NCBI GenBank assembly: GCA_029204225.1
Contig: MU832104.1
Coordinates: 23,131-87,130 of the forward strand
Source: Diphasiastrum complanatum
Taxonomy: Eukaryota > Streptophyta > Lycopodiopsida > Lycopodiales > Lycopodiaceae
DNA: 64,000 nucleotides
Direction: 5' to 3'
In this document: positions 23,600 through 35,900 of the stretch, piece after piece
How positions within the stretch are numbered: the first letter of the stretch is position 1
Layout: every line of letters begins with the position of its first letter
The notes under the pieces: generated by a model
The model's input: the letters and a program-made list of their open reading frames with translations, nothing else
Told to the model about the DNA's origin: nothing
Database searches by the model: none
Position numbers and translations under genes: made by a program

Positions 23600-25300
23600 C
23601 ATAGATTGTGTGTTAGCATGTGAATGGTAAGTAGAACCTATAGTGGAACCTATGAGTATCTTGATATGCAAGATATGCATCAACTTGGTCAAGAATTCAG
23701 AAGTAAATTTGGTATCTCAATTCTTGAAAATGGATTGTGGAAGACCATGTAAGTGAGAAATATTTGAAAGAATAATGCAACCACACCACTTTTTTGACAC
23801 GAATGAAATGAGTTTGATTGGACAACCTTCACCAAGCAAGAATCATGATTACGTTGGGTACAAAGAAGGCTAAGGATGAAGTCCATGGAGATATTCCAAG
23901 AAAACCATTATCATTAGCAACCAAGAAACTCAAAAACTCAATTTTGTATAACAAAGCCTACATTTAGACTGTTTGGCATATAAATGATGGAACACTGGTG
24001 AGTCAAGAGCAAGAAAATGTATTTGTAAATGGCATGCATGCACAACAAGAGTGATTTTTTTATTTATTTTTTTATCATTGAAATAGACAAGGACACATTG
24101 GCGAAGGAATGTAGAATATTGTTCGTGTCATTTTGGCAAGTAGGAAGGCCAATGGAAATACCAAAATGTAACACTTTGAATTCAGATAGGTTGAAATGGG
24201 TACGAAAAACAGTTATGTACTCATTAGATCGATGCATACAGATTTAGTAATAATCAAAACAAAAGTCAATTCATGGGAAACTATTATTTTTAATTTGGAC
24301 CAATTTGTCAAAATGATTATCCATTTGGGTACAGGAATACTGGTTACAGATGATTAGTTTGTTTAGGCAAAGACATTCAATACCATCTTTCTTGTCAAAA
24401 AATGAAACAAGGGTACCAAAGGGCTAGGCCTAGAAACAATCAAGCCTTGGCATAACAAAGTACATACTTAACACTAGACTTGATCACATTCAAATTTGGA
24501 CATACGATATGAAGGATGTGAGACACAAGATCTATGTGATTGACATTTTGCAATGTCGATAGAAAAGACGATTGCTTATCAACATAGAAAGATCATAAAG
24601 TATATGAGGCAAAGGTGGAGCAATAAGTGATAATGAATTATTTAAATCAAGTGATTGCGCCTGCTAGACGCATGAAAGTCGTGGGAAGGTTACACATGAA
24701 CCGCTTGCCAGAGACAAGTTGGTATTCTTGCTAAGAACCAATCCAAGAAAAAAATATGTTGAATATCCTTGAGAAAAGAATAACATATGTCGTGTCAAAT
24801 TCATTATCATAGATCCCAAAGGGGCAAATGAACCAACTCCAAGAATGTTGTCATATCATGTAATAGGAAAAATATAAAGATCTACCTAACCAATAAAATC
24901 TCAATTCAATACTTCAACTCTTGAAAATTATAAGTGCTAGGAAATATGAGAACTAACGACCTCCACCCATAAAGGCTGAACTATATCAACTAGCATAGCC
25001 CGTGTGCAAGTGAGATCTTAAAGAAAAAATGAGGGTTGTTTGTATCAATCGATGCAATAAACTCACGACAAGTGATGTGCACCTAGAGGTGAATATGACA
25101 TGGACTAGCTTACCAGCCCAAGTAGCTTCAGCAAGCTGAGTATGGCACTTAGCAGAATCAAAAGGATAAAAAAGGGTGTCAGTAGCCGGATCATCAACAA
25201 GTTGGAAGTAATGACAAATTTACAACAAGGTCATCAATAGTATCAATCTCATGAAAATAAACAACAGTGGTAGTAGGGGCCTAAGGACACTTGTGAACAA
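23600..25300 (-). pseudogene. Ty3/gypsy pol relic, heavily decayed
   Basis: In minus orientation, scattered matches to gypsy order can be read. Gag-like AKCHTQLAEATWAG lies near 25130. An RT piece near 24180-24060 reads CVLVYFND where the catalytic VYLDD would be. An integrase core at 23900-23690 includes WNISMDFILSLL and MVFHNPF, where family members have SMDFI and HGLP. Stops and frameshifts are everywhere, and no LTR pair was seen. Assignment is by motif order only. Confidence 0.6.
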
Positions 25301-28300
25301 TATGCTCTTGCAATTAAAATAGAAATGCTTCTAGCAAAATTTAGACATCTCAGTGATACTATAAGACAAGGAGCCATGAGAGGCTTGGGAATAGAAGAAG
25401 AAAAAGAACTAACAATAAGAGGAGACAAAACAACATGTCATGAGAAAGGGTGAGATATACAAACTTTGAATTCTAGAAGGACCCTATAAAAAATACTACG
25501 CAGGAGAGAAAAACTCATTGGAATTTTTGAACAAAAAGTTTTTCATGTCTACGCACTCATATGAAATTTCTTAACCATGTCGGTCAGTTTTCTAGTCAAC
25601 CTGGTCGTGTTATGTCATTTATTGATAGTTGTGATAATTTTAACCACCATTTCTTCCCAAGTATGCAAAATTTGAAAACCTTTCATGATCATGTCATAAA
25701 ATAAGATGCACGTTTTTTTTATGGCATGAGGATGTAGTGAACACCAACTTTTTCACAAAACTATGAAGGGCAATAAATATTCAAGCATGTCTCTTATATG
25801 CTCTCATATAACATATGTAGTCTACAAAATAGTCATTTTATTGTAATATTTCAAAATTTGTTTATGATTTGTACAAGTTCTTCTAAGATGTCTAAATTTC
25901 ATCTTCATATCTATCTCCTTGCAAAATTAGCTCCAATATTTCAAACAAAATATGAAAAGATCTTTGAAATCAATGAATGTGTGCACCACAAAATGGATAA
26001 CAAAACAAACTTGGACCTGTGAACTCAAGGAATTTTGTATCCATTGGATCCAAGCCTAATGCAACATTTGAACTTCAGTTCAGTTACTCGACACATCCTA
26101 TCTGTGTGGACCAAATGGCTTTGATGGATCCTTTGAAAAGTTAAAATGTAGATTGTAAAACGAAATTGTTTGATTTTTGCTTATACTAAAAAGGAACACA
26201 TGTTACTTAAAATCATGCAAGAGATTTAAAAATCTCCAAAAGGAAATATGTTCATTGCATAAGATTACATTAGATTTTAACGAAGAGAATGAATTTTTTT
26301 TTTTTAAAATATAGAACAATTAAAATTAAAATAACAAGAGCCATTACGTAAATCATATGTACAATTCATAGATGTAGACAAAACAAGACAATAAAATGTC
26401 ATAAACGTAAGCAACCAATATTAAAAGACATCAGTGACCTTTCTTCAAAACATGGATATCAAAATTAAAGTATTCAAACTTTTAAGTTTTCTTTTGGGCA
26501 TTCTTTTGTTTACAATGAGTTTGTTTAGATTTTCTTGTTCATGTTGCTATTTAATCTTTAACTCCTATTTTTTTCTGGATCAGTGATAGTTGCACAACAA
26601 AATCTAAACAACAATTCAAGCTTAGGAAAATCTTTGGGTTCAATATTAAAGAGTAAGTCAGCACACTCTTATTGAATAACAATAAATCTAAAAAACTGAA
26701 TTCAAATTAGCAAAACTCGTAACAAGTCATGTTGGTAAGATTATAGTGTGGTAGTCATGGACTACTACCATACACATGTACTACAAGACCTATATTCATT
26801 TGTTGGCCATAAGCATTTCAAATCATGTGCAAGCCTAAAGGCCTGCCTTTATGCATTTACTTTGCAACTGGTCGAGGCCTAACTGCTACTATTTTTGTTC
26901 CTAAGTGGGGGTCCTATCGAGGGGGCGCAAACCTTCCAGCAGGCTGCACAATTTTCCCTCGTGACCCTAATTTAGATAGGTCAGGTCAAGCACATAGAAG
27001 CTTCATCTTAGGACTGTTGAGTATATAAGTCTTATGTACATTTTTTTTTCACCTTTGGATATTGGTATTTCTTGAGCTCTTCGTGGGAGACTCATCACTA
27101 TTGCTTGTAAGGCTTAAGCTATTGACTACATGTGATGTACTTCAATCTTCTGTAGTAGAATATCACTGCTGCCTCATTTATGATCATCTTTGCTTCATTG
27201 ATATTGATAACCTTCTCTCAGCTATGTTTGACCCCATATCAGAACCATGGAGGAGAGGGACAGCTAATTTTGAAATAGGCTCCTAAGCACATATCCAATT
27301 GAGATGGAGCTCAAAGGATCAGGACACGTGATTATGAACATTGGTGTCAGGGTTTTTGAATCTCTTGCTCAACTAGCCCCTGTGGATGTAAAAGGCAGGG
27401 AGCTTGATTCGTTTTTAGAAAGGTTAAAAATGTGTCCTTTGCTAAGGTAGAATAACATTTCACCTGATTGTTTCGTATCGTAAGCCTGATATTACTGAAC
27501 ATATTCATAATAGACCCTCTTCTTTATGGGCAGCAGGCTTTAGCAGAGTCTCAGCAATGATGTATGTCATTCATTATTAAAATGTTTGCTTGTAAAATTA
27601 AATGAATGGTGGCAGCTGCATTTCAATAGACTTCATAAGAATATGTTCTTGATGCATAAAATCACCACATGTTAGCAGTAAGTTGAAAGTGCTCAAAGCT
27701 TGTCCTAGGATCAAGCTTGAAAAGGAGCACTGATTTCTGCTATTTTCAAAGAATATGATTAACCGAGCAATGTGCAATAAATAGACCAATGTTCATCAAT
27801 ATTCTTTGATTTAAAGATATGCTTACCATTGATAACAATGTCACAAGATTCTGCCTACCACCAATGGTGATGGCATCTATTCACACAACTTCTGAAATTT
27901 CAATTGAGAAACTTTGTAAGCCTTAAGAAATAAGAAAAAAGGTGGTCTGTAATGTAGTTGATCACTGTTTGTTCTAATATGTCAGATAGACAGTTCTTTG
28001 TGTATGTACATGCACTTTTCAAAAAAAAATTATAAGTTTCTATACTAAGCTAGGACAGCATATTTAAAGCATTCCAGCATCCACTCAAACTGCAAATAAA
28101 TCAAAATCTGGAAACTGTGCAGCGGACCAAAAGCAGACATGCTGAATTGACCAGCATTGCATGTGCCCTGAAAGAAACAGTGTTTGTAGGTGAAAATTTG
28201 GTGATATAAGCTTTTTTGTACTAGCTCAAAGAATGGTGAGTCTCATTCATCGTGAGTTAGATTGAGACCCGATTAAAAGGTCGCAGAACATTTCTCCGTG

Positions 28301-28473
28301 ATTGTATAGATGTGATTCTCGGCCTCAAAGTGCAGAGTGGTATCACATCATGAATCGGATGTTTGTGTGCATCACATCAGCATCCCTGGCAGTTTCAGCA
28401 CTGAGTGTTATCCACAACCTCAAGATGACTGATGAGTTGCAGAAAATCTTGAATGCACAAGGTCCAGAAGATA
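25300..28473. other. No element recognised; right end is probable GET4 3' untranslated/downstream DNA
   Basis: AT-rich. A 48-codon plus frame (27304-27450) and a 43-codon plus frame (28350-28481) look moderately coding, but I recognise neither. The second overlaps the probable GET4 terminal exon on the other strand. Confidence 0.45.
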
Positions 28474-28488
28474 TTAGTTGATGAACAT
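28474..28488 (-). CDS. GET4: Probable GET4 terminal exon (four codons and stop)
   Basis: A strong pyrimidine tract and acceptor CTTCTTCTGCAG is followed by ATG TTC ATC AAC TAA, in phase with the previous exon. Plant GET4 proteins usually end a few residues after the FGDI motif, which fits. The alternative is read-through to the TGA at 29589. Confidence 0.5.
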   Translation of the reverse strand: MFIN

Positions 28489-29030
28489 CTGCAGAAGAAG
28501 TAGCTCAGGTTAGTGTGACAGATTTTCAACACGACATTGTCAACCAATTTCAACACATTATCATAAGCAAGGAATGCTTTTATTTGGAAAGCTAGTTGTT
28601 GTCATGTCGGTTCTGAAAAAGTGCTCACCTAAAGTCCTAATCAACTTGACTATCTTGAAAAGGGATCAAAAAACGAAATCTTAAGCAGACAGCCATCTAC
28701 CTGCTGTAAACAGCAAAAGTTGCTATCTTTCATAAAACAAACCACCTCATAATCTCAAAAGGTGCCATATATGATTCATGAACATGGATATTGGACAGCC
28801 ACCAACAAACATTGACCACTATTGGATAAGAAACTAAAAAAGAAACATGTCTGAAAATACCCGATAAGAGACATTCAAATAAGAAACATGCTCTAAAATT
28901 TCATCTTATTTTGAGCTGGGCCTGCTTAGGCAAGTGCACATAAAGCCCTTTTGACCTCCTTCTAAATTTGGGGCCCAAAGTTTGAATATTGAACGTTTCA
29001 AACATCTTGGAAACCCAGCGAATGCTTCTG

Positions 29031-29113
<83 letters not shown>

Positions 29114-29926
29114 ATAAGGATGTCTTATATTGTCTAAAATGAGTTTTACACTGAAGGATGACATGGCAAATCTACCATGAAACGTGAATGCCATTACCCC
29201 TACAAGAACTTGCATTCAAAGGTTTTAAGTATTCAACCATGATAAGAAATATCTTGTTAGAGAATGAGATAGAGTAAGATAATATAGACAAGTTTATGCA
29301 AAGCAGTTCCCATCCTTCATATGACTCTCACGAAATAGAGCACTAGTTATTGGAGGCAAGCTTGAAAGGGATGGCAAATAAACAAAGTCATGTGTTTTTA
29401 TCTTGATCTTCTTATTGAGGACTTTATATTTCAAGAAACTTTCCAAAACATATAAATCTCATTCTCAAAGTAGAGGTAAAATTAATCACTCAGGAGTCAG
29501 CTATAATCTTTCCAGTATTTACTTCAAAATGTCCTTTTCTCCTTGGAAAAAAATCAAATATAGCAAAGAATTAACCAAAGCAGCCTAGTCAACCCACCTT
29601 CATAATGTCTCCAAACATATTCTGGAAGCCACTTTTTCGACGAACCCCATAGAACTTCTCTGCTATGTCATCGAGAAGCTACAAAAACGGATATCGACAT
29701 GTCAGTATGTCATAAAAAACAATCACGGATCTGTGCAACTTTTAAGGCATGCTAGCACTTTGTGATGGGACAACACACCTCATCCAATGAAGGATCACGT
29801 TCAATGCTCATCTTGTAATTCTCTCTTAGCATGCGGAACAAAGGTAATGCATCACGCTCTAAACTGTATCATTGAGGAACAAGCCAAGGAATGTTAGTGC
29901 ACATAAAAGGACTAGCTATTGACAAA

Positions 29927-29993
<67 letters not shown>

Positions 29994-32900
29994 CTTTCAT
30001 TGCTATCTTTAAGACCTATGGTATATAATACACACATGTACATGTAACAACAAGTAAGAGTAAGTGAAATAAATCCTAAAGCTAGACTAGGCTAAATGAT
30101 TTCTAGATGTTATACATTAGCCATCCAATTGTAAAAGCCCAAATATGTTCATGCTAACAGAGTTGTGTACACAAATAGAAATAGAACAAATTAGATGTAT
30201 TTAGAAATCTACCAATGATCATGAGGCTCTATCGTATTGTACATGTCAAAAGCATACACTCCATGCAATGCTTATGGCAATTGACATACACTGCTAAATA
30301 TATGCAAAATCTGTAAAAACTTGATATAAAAACTAACGCTATCCATAGAATGACTAATAGTCAAAGAGGTTTCACTAAGTATTGTCTACTTGAATTAGTT
30401 AAGTACAAAACAAAACAAGATAAAGTACAAGACTGAAGTACTACACATCATTCATCATAATGATGACACAAGTCTTGAAGAAAGAAGTCTATTATAAAGG
30501 TACTAAAGTACAATGATATCAAGTACAAAAATGGTAGCATAACAATGCTATCCTAGATTCTATACTAGCTTGCTACTAGGGCCTCTTTTTATAGATTTTT
30601 CTCTCTCTAGCTCTACCTACCACCACCTACCACTAGGCACATAGTCCTAGGATAAAGGCTACTAGATTGTACTGTGATAGTTTAGTTCCGTATAGAAGGC
30701 TGTGAGTGTCTTGATTCGTTGTCTGAAGTGTTTCCAGGGGCAGATTCGGCTGATTTTTTGAACTCTGCAGATTGAACAAAGACTATTGTACCTAAACAGT
30801 CTGAATGGTTCGCAAAGAAGGATGTAAAGTACTGTTTTTCACTATAGAAGTCATTATTTGCTAATTTAGGCAATTTTAGTAGTTTCTTGATTAATTTTTA
30901 GGTTTTTTGGCCTAAATCAAGAAGACTACTATTTTTAACAACTAAAGTACGGTTTGTAGAAAAATGTAGCACAATAAATTCTATTTTTGGCTATTGCTCA
31001 TGATACTTGCAGCGGAACGCGTTCCGCTGCATGGAACGTTCCAGAACGCTCGTTCTAGAATGCTAGCATTCCGGACAGTGGAATGCTGTCTGGAACACTT
31101 TTTTTTAAGCTTTTTCTTTTTGAAAAATTCAAAAAGAAACACTTAATACATTAAAAAAAAAAAACCTGATTAGCAGTACCAAAAAACTGATGTACTGCGT
31201 AAAAAAATTTATGTTAAAAAATCTGTTTTTTTACAAAAATTAAAAAAAAAAAACTGATGCGCATGTTCCGGGAAACCCTAATGGGATTTCCCGAAACGTG
31301 TTCTTGAACGTGTTCCGGAATGCCCCATGCAACTATGGCTCATGCTTACTTTTTTGGCAAAATTCCAAGAATTGCAAGCAGTAGAAACTGCACTTAAAGT
31401 TTTTGCTATACGTAAAAGGTCTACAATACCAATGGGTTTGGGGGGAGCTTAACACTGATTAACCCGATTTCATGTGATTCCTTAAATGATAATTGTTATC
31501 ACCTGACGACCTTGGACGATGTCACATGAATGGTTCATAAAATTGTTTTCTATTATATGGTAACTCTTCCTTGAAAAATCAATAAATCCTTTTCTGATTA
31601 TATGGGTCGATTCTATAAGAGGTAACAAAGAAAATCTTTGGATAAGTCATTCAGATGTATGTGTTGGGTCATTAACTGTATTAAGTTACACGATGCAACA
31701 CATATTTTTGACTTTCAAGATTTTTCAAAGTTCTTCTTTAAACTTCTCTTTTGCCATATCTAGACTGATATGCACCTCCTGGAAACTCACGTAGTTTCCT
31801 ATTAAAAGGGGGAGAAGTAGGTGGATAGAAAGTTATCTCCGAGAAATATCTATAACATTGATCCCAGGACGAATCCTTAATATGTATAGATGAAAGACCC
31901 GTTTCTAGAATTAGGATCGATAGATATATTTTGGAATCTTCTAAAGATTGTGGTGATATCTAGTTAGAAGATGTAAGGGAAGGAAAATTAGAAGACATTC
32001 TTGTAGTAGACAAGTTACTGATGACGAATATGATCAATTTGTATCAGAACTAGAGAGTTCTATTATAAGAAATGGTTTGATCCTTGTGGTTGTGATCAGC
32101 TTGATCTTAGTAAGAACTAGGATCTGAGTTGATGCAAGAAATGAAATTCCCTCCAACATTATATTCTTTGAAATAATCTCCAATGGAGATTTTGGTTACA
32201 AAATAGCACTCTTTGAGTAATATTATCTCTTAGAGTTAACTAGGTTACACGATTCTCAGTTAAAAAAGTGTTGCTTGTAGTTTGAGTGAGATCTGTAGAG
32301 ACATGCTATGTAGTGAATCATTGTGAGATCATGTTTTCTTTGCACAACTATGGATCTACAATGAATATGCATGCATAAACTAGTAAAACATAGGCATATT
32401 GATGAGAATTGTTTGAATACAATTACTCTAGGTTAATAATGATTTCTTGATGAGAATTACTTATTGACCTAGAATGGGTTTAGAATCAGATTGAATGTGG
32501 TGTTTAAATTGGAACCCACACCTAAGCATTCCAATATTTCTAAATCAGGTACAACTAACCGGATTAGGAGCGTTACTTCTGAGTTAGTTGGTTTAAATCA
32601 CAGAGTATCACACTCAGTGATACTGTAATTTATTTGTATTGCGCTTATAAGTCACAACTTTTATGAGTCATTTTTGGATTCATTTAGAGGGCTACGTGCA
32701 TAGGATACCTGAGAAATTTAAAGGATGGGAATCTATCTTGGAAACTCAGATGGAGTTGGATAGTTGATGTAAGCCAAAAGTCACAACTTCTCGTAAAGAA
32801 GTTCTAGTGAATCTTTTAAGTTATTTTAGATAAAAACTAAAGAGTAATAGAATCTAGACGTACTCTGGATTGGACCCTAACTTTGGAATGACACTTTGTG

Positions 32901-35900
32901 CCATGTCTAGAGTAAGGAAATTTTGAGGATTAGGCATCGTAAAGTGAGTGATTAAAATCCGAAACTTTCCTTGTGGAAACTACTTTTTAGTGAAACTCAT
33001 GTGTCTTCTAAGAATAATAATATTCATGTTCTCTTATTATTGAGTATAGAATAAAGACCCGATGAGTTCTACTAAGTCCCATGTGCTAAACATAGCACAT
33101 GGGACTTAGTAGAACCACCAATTGGCAAGAAACCCATTGGTTGCAAATGGGTATACAGGACTAAGTACCATGCAGATGGAAGTATAGCAAAGCACAAGGC
33201 AAGATTGGTGATCAAAGGGTATGCACAAAGTAAAGGCATCGACTATGAGGAGACCTTTGCGCCGGTCTGTAAGTGGAATACTCTATGTCTACTTGTTGCT
33301 TTAGCTTCACATTTTGGTTGGCCTTTGCATCAGATGGATGTGAAATCTGCTTTTCTAAATGGTGAGTTAGAAGAAGAAGTGTTCATGGATCAACCTGAAG
33401 GCTTTGTAGCGAAGGGATAGGAAAATTAAGTATGTCGCTTGAAGAAAGCGCTTTATGGTCTTAAACAGGCACCACGATGCTTACTTTCGTTCAAAGGGGA
33501 TGGTGAGAACACATTATGATCCAAATCTATATGTCTTATGCTTTGATGGTATGGTTGCTTTGATTGCTCTTTATGTTGATTACTTGATTATTACGGGAAA
33601 TAATCAAGAGATGATAGACATGATCAAGAAAGACCTCATGGAACAATTCGAGAAAGGCACTTCAGATTATGGCTTGATTTACAGGAAGCATGATGGTTTA
33701 CCTGAGTTGTGTGGCTATGTGGATGCGGATTGGGGAGGTGACTATGATGATCGTAGATCCACCACAGGGTATGTATTCCAGGTTTGTGGTAGTTGCTTTT
33801 CCTGGTCTAGTAAAAAGCAAAGTACAATTTCTCTATCCACCACAGAAGCAGAGTATAAGGCAATGTGTAGTGCAGCACAGGAAGCTATATGGTTAAGACA
33901 AATCTTGGAAGTTGGCATGAAGCAGAAAAATCCCACGACATTACATCTCCCATGGCCTTGACCCAAATGTCATCATCCTTCGCTTCACAATAAGTCGAAG
34001 GTTCTTTGCTTTGAATAATGCTAGATAAGAGAGCATAATTTGCTTCATACCTTTCAGGTTGTGTCTTCTCTCTTGTTGATCTTCGTAGCTCTCCCTGGCT
34101 AGATGATCCTGGAAAGTCATCCATGTCGCGGCTCTCCAACAATCTCTCAAACCACTTAGGGAGTTTCCTGTCAGGTGATCGGCTTCCTGGTGAAAATGTA
34201 TCCCACTATACATCCTTCTCCTTGCGTTTGTCACCTGCAACTTCAATCCTTCTTGCACCAAAAGGTTTGTCCCTACCTCTCCAACCTATCTCTTGAGGTT
34301 GAGTAGTAGTATCTTGAGATGTATCCTCTTTTTCATCACTTGGAAGGTCAATGAATGGATCATCATCAGGTGGTATCCTCACTATACCATCTTTCCCACT
34401 GGATGTCTCTATCTTCTCAGCATCCTTGTCTTCATACATCTTGGATTCATCGAAGATAACATCACGACTTATATGGACTTTGTTTTCCACTGGATCAAAA
34501 CATCTATAGCCCTTCACACGATCATCATATCCTAGGAATATACACTTGATAGCTTTTACATCAAGTTTACGTCTCTCTTCCTTAGGAACGTGTACAAAGG
34601 CCTTACATCCAAAGATTCGCAAGTGGTTCACCTTTGGCTTCTTCTTCGTGAATGCTTCCTCAGGTGTTATCTTTGGTATGGCAATGGTAGGACTTCTATT
34701 TTGAAGATAGACTGTTGTGCTGCATGCTTCTGACCAAAAATCTTTTGGTAGTTTCATCTCAGCTAGCATAGATCTGGCACTTTCCACAGTCGTCCGATTC
34801 TTGCGCTCAGCTACACCATTGAGAGCAGGAGTATGAGCTTGCGTAAATTGTCTTTTAATCCCACATTGATCACAAAGATCATTGAAGTCATTAGACTTGT
34901 ACTCACCTCCACTATCTGATCTTAGGACTTTGATCTTCCAACCTGTCTGATTTTCGACCAATGCTTTGAAGCTTTTGAAGTTGTCAAATGCATCTGATTT
35001 CTTCTTCAAGAAGTAGATCCACGTCTTACATGACATATCATCAATAAAGGTCATGAAATAGAAGGCTTTACCTAAGGACATGGTCCTCATAGGCCCGCAT
35101 ATATCTGTGTGGATTAAATCCAGGATGTTCTTTGCTCTTGCAACACCCCCTTTATTGAACTTCTCTCGATGTTGCTTCCCATATACACAAGATTCGCACA
35201 TTGATTTCAAGTGATCTTCTATGGTAGGCAATCCTGTTACCATCTCCAATTTTCTCATCAAACTGAGGCTTCCCAAGTTCAAGTGACCAAGCCTCTTATG
35301 CCACAACTCAGTTTGCGATGGAATGGACGATACAAGTCCATGTTGCCCCTTGATTGTAACATTCAACTTGTACAATTTTGTATTGGGCTCTCTTACTCCA
35401 TCCGCAATAACTTTGAACTTTTGGTTCACATCCTTCACAAAGCAACGATCATGGGCGAAGTCTACTTTCAACTTTTGATCAATAATGACTCCAACAAAAA
35501 GTAGATTTTTCTTCAAACCCGGTACGTAAAGTACCTCCCTGATCATCCTGCTTTTGCCATCAGGTAGTTGGATTGAAACGGTGCCTATCCCCTTGATCTT
35601 GCACACCTCGCCATTTTCTTGTGAAACGGACGTTCCATTATCCAACACTTTCATGCTACTGAACCAATTCTTGTTACCTGTCATGTGTCTTGTGGCTCCC
35701 GAGTCAATATACCACGCTTGATCATCTTGATTAGATGACAATGCAGATATGAAGATGCTAGAGTCTTCAATCTCACCCTCATCGACAAGGTTACCTGCTT
35801 GTTTTGGTTTCCCCTTGCCTTGTTCCGCCAGGAATTTGCGACATTCACTCTTCCAATGGCCCTTTTTACCACAATGGAAGCACTTGCCTTTCTTCTTGGT

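Noticed and set aside
27304-27450. 48-codon plus frame as exon of a convergent gene
   Set aside because: Composition looks protein-like, but I could not place it in a family or join it convincingly to another exon.
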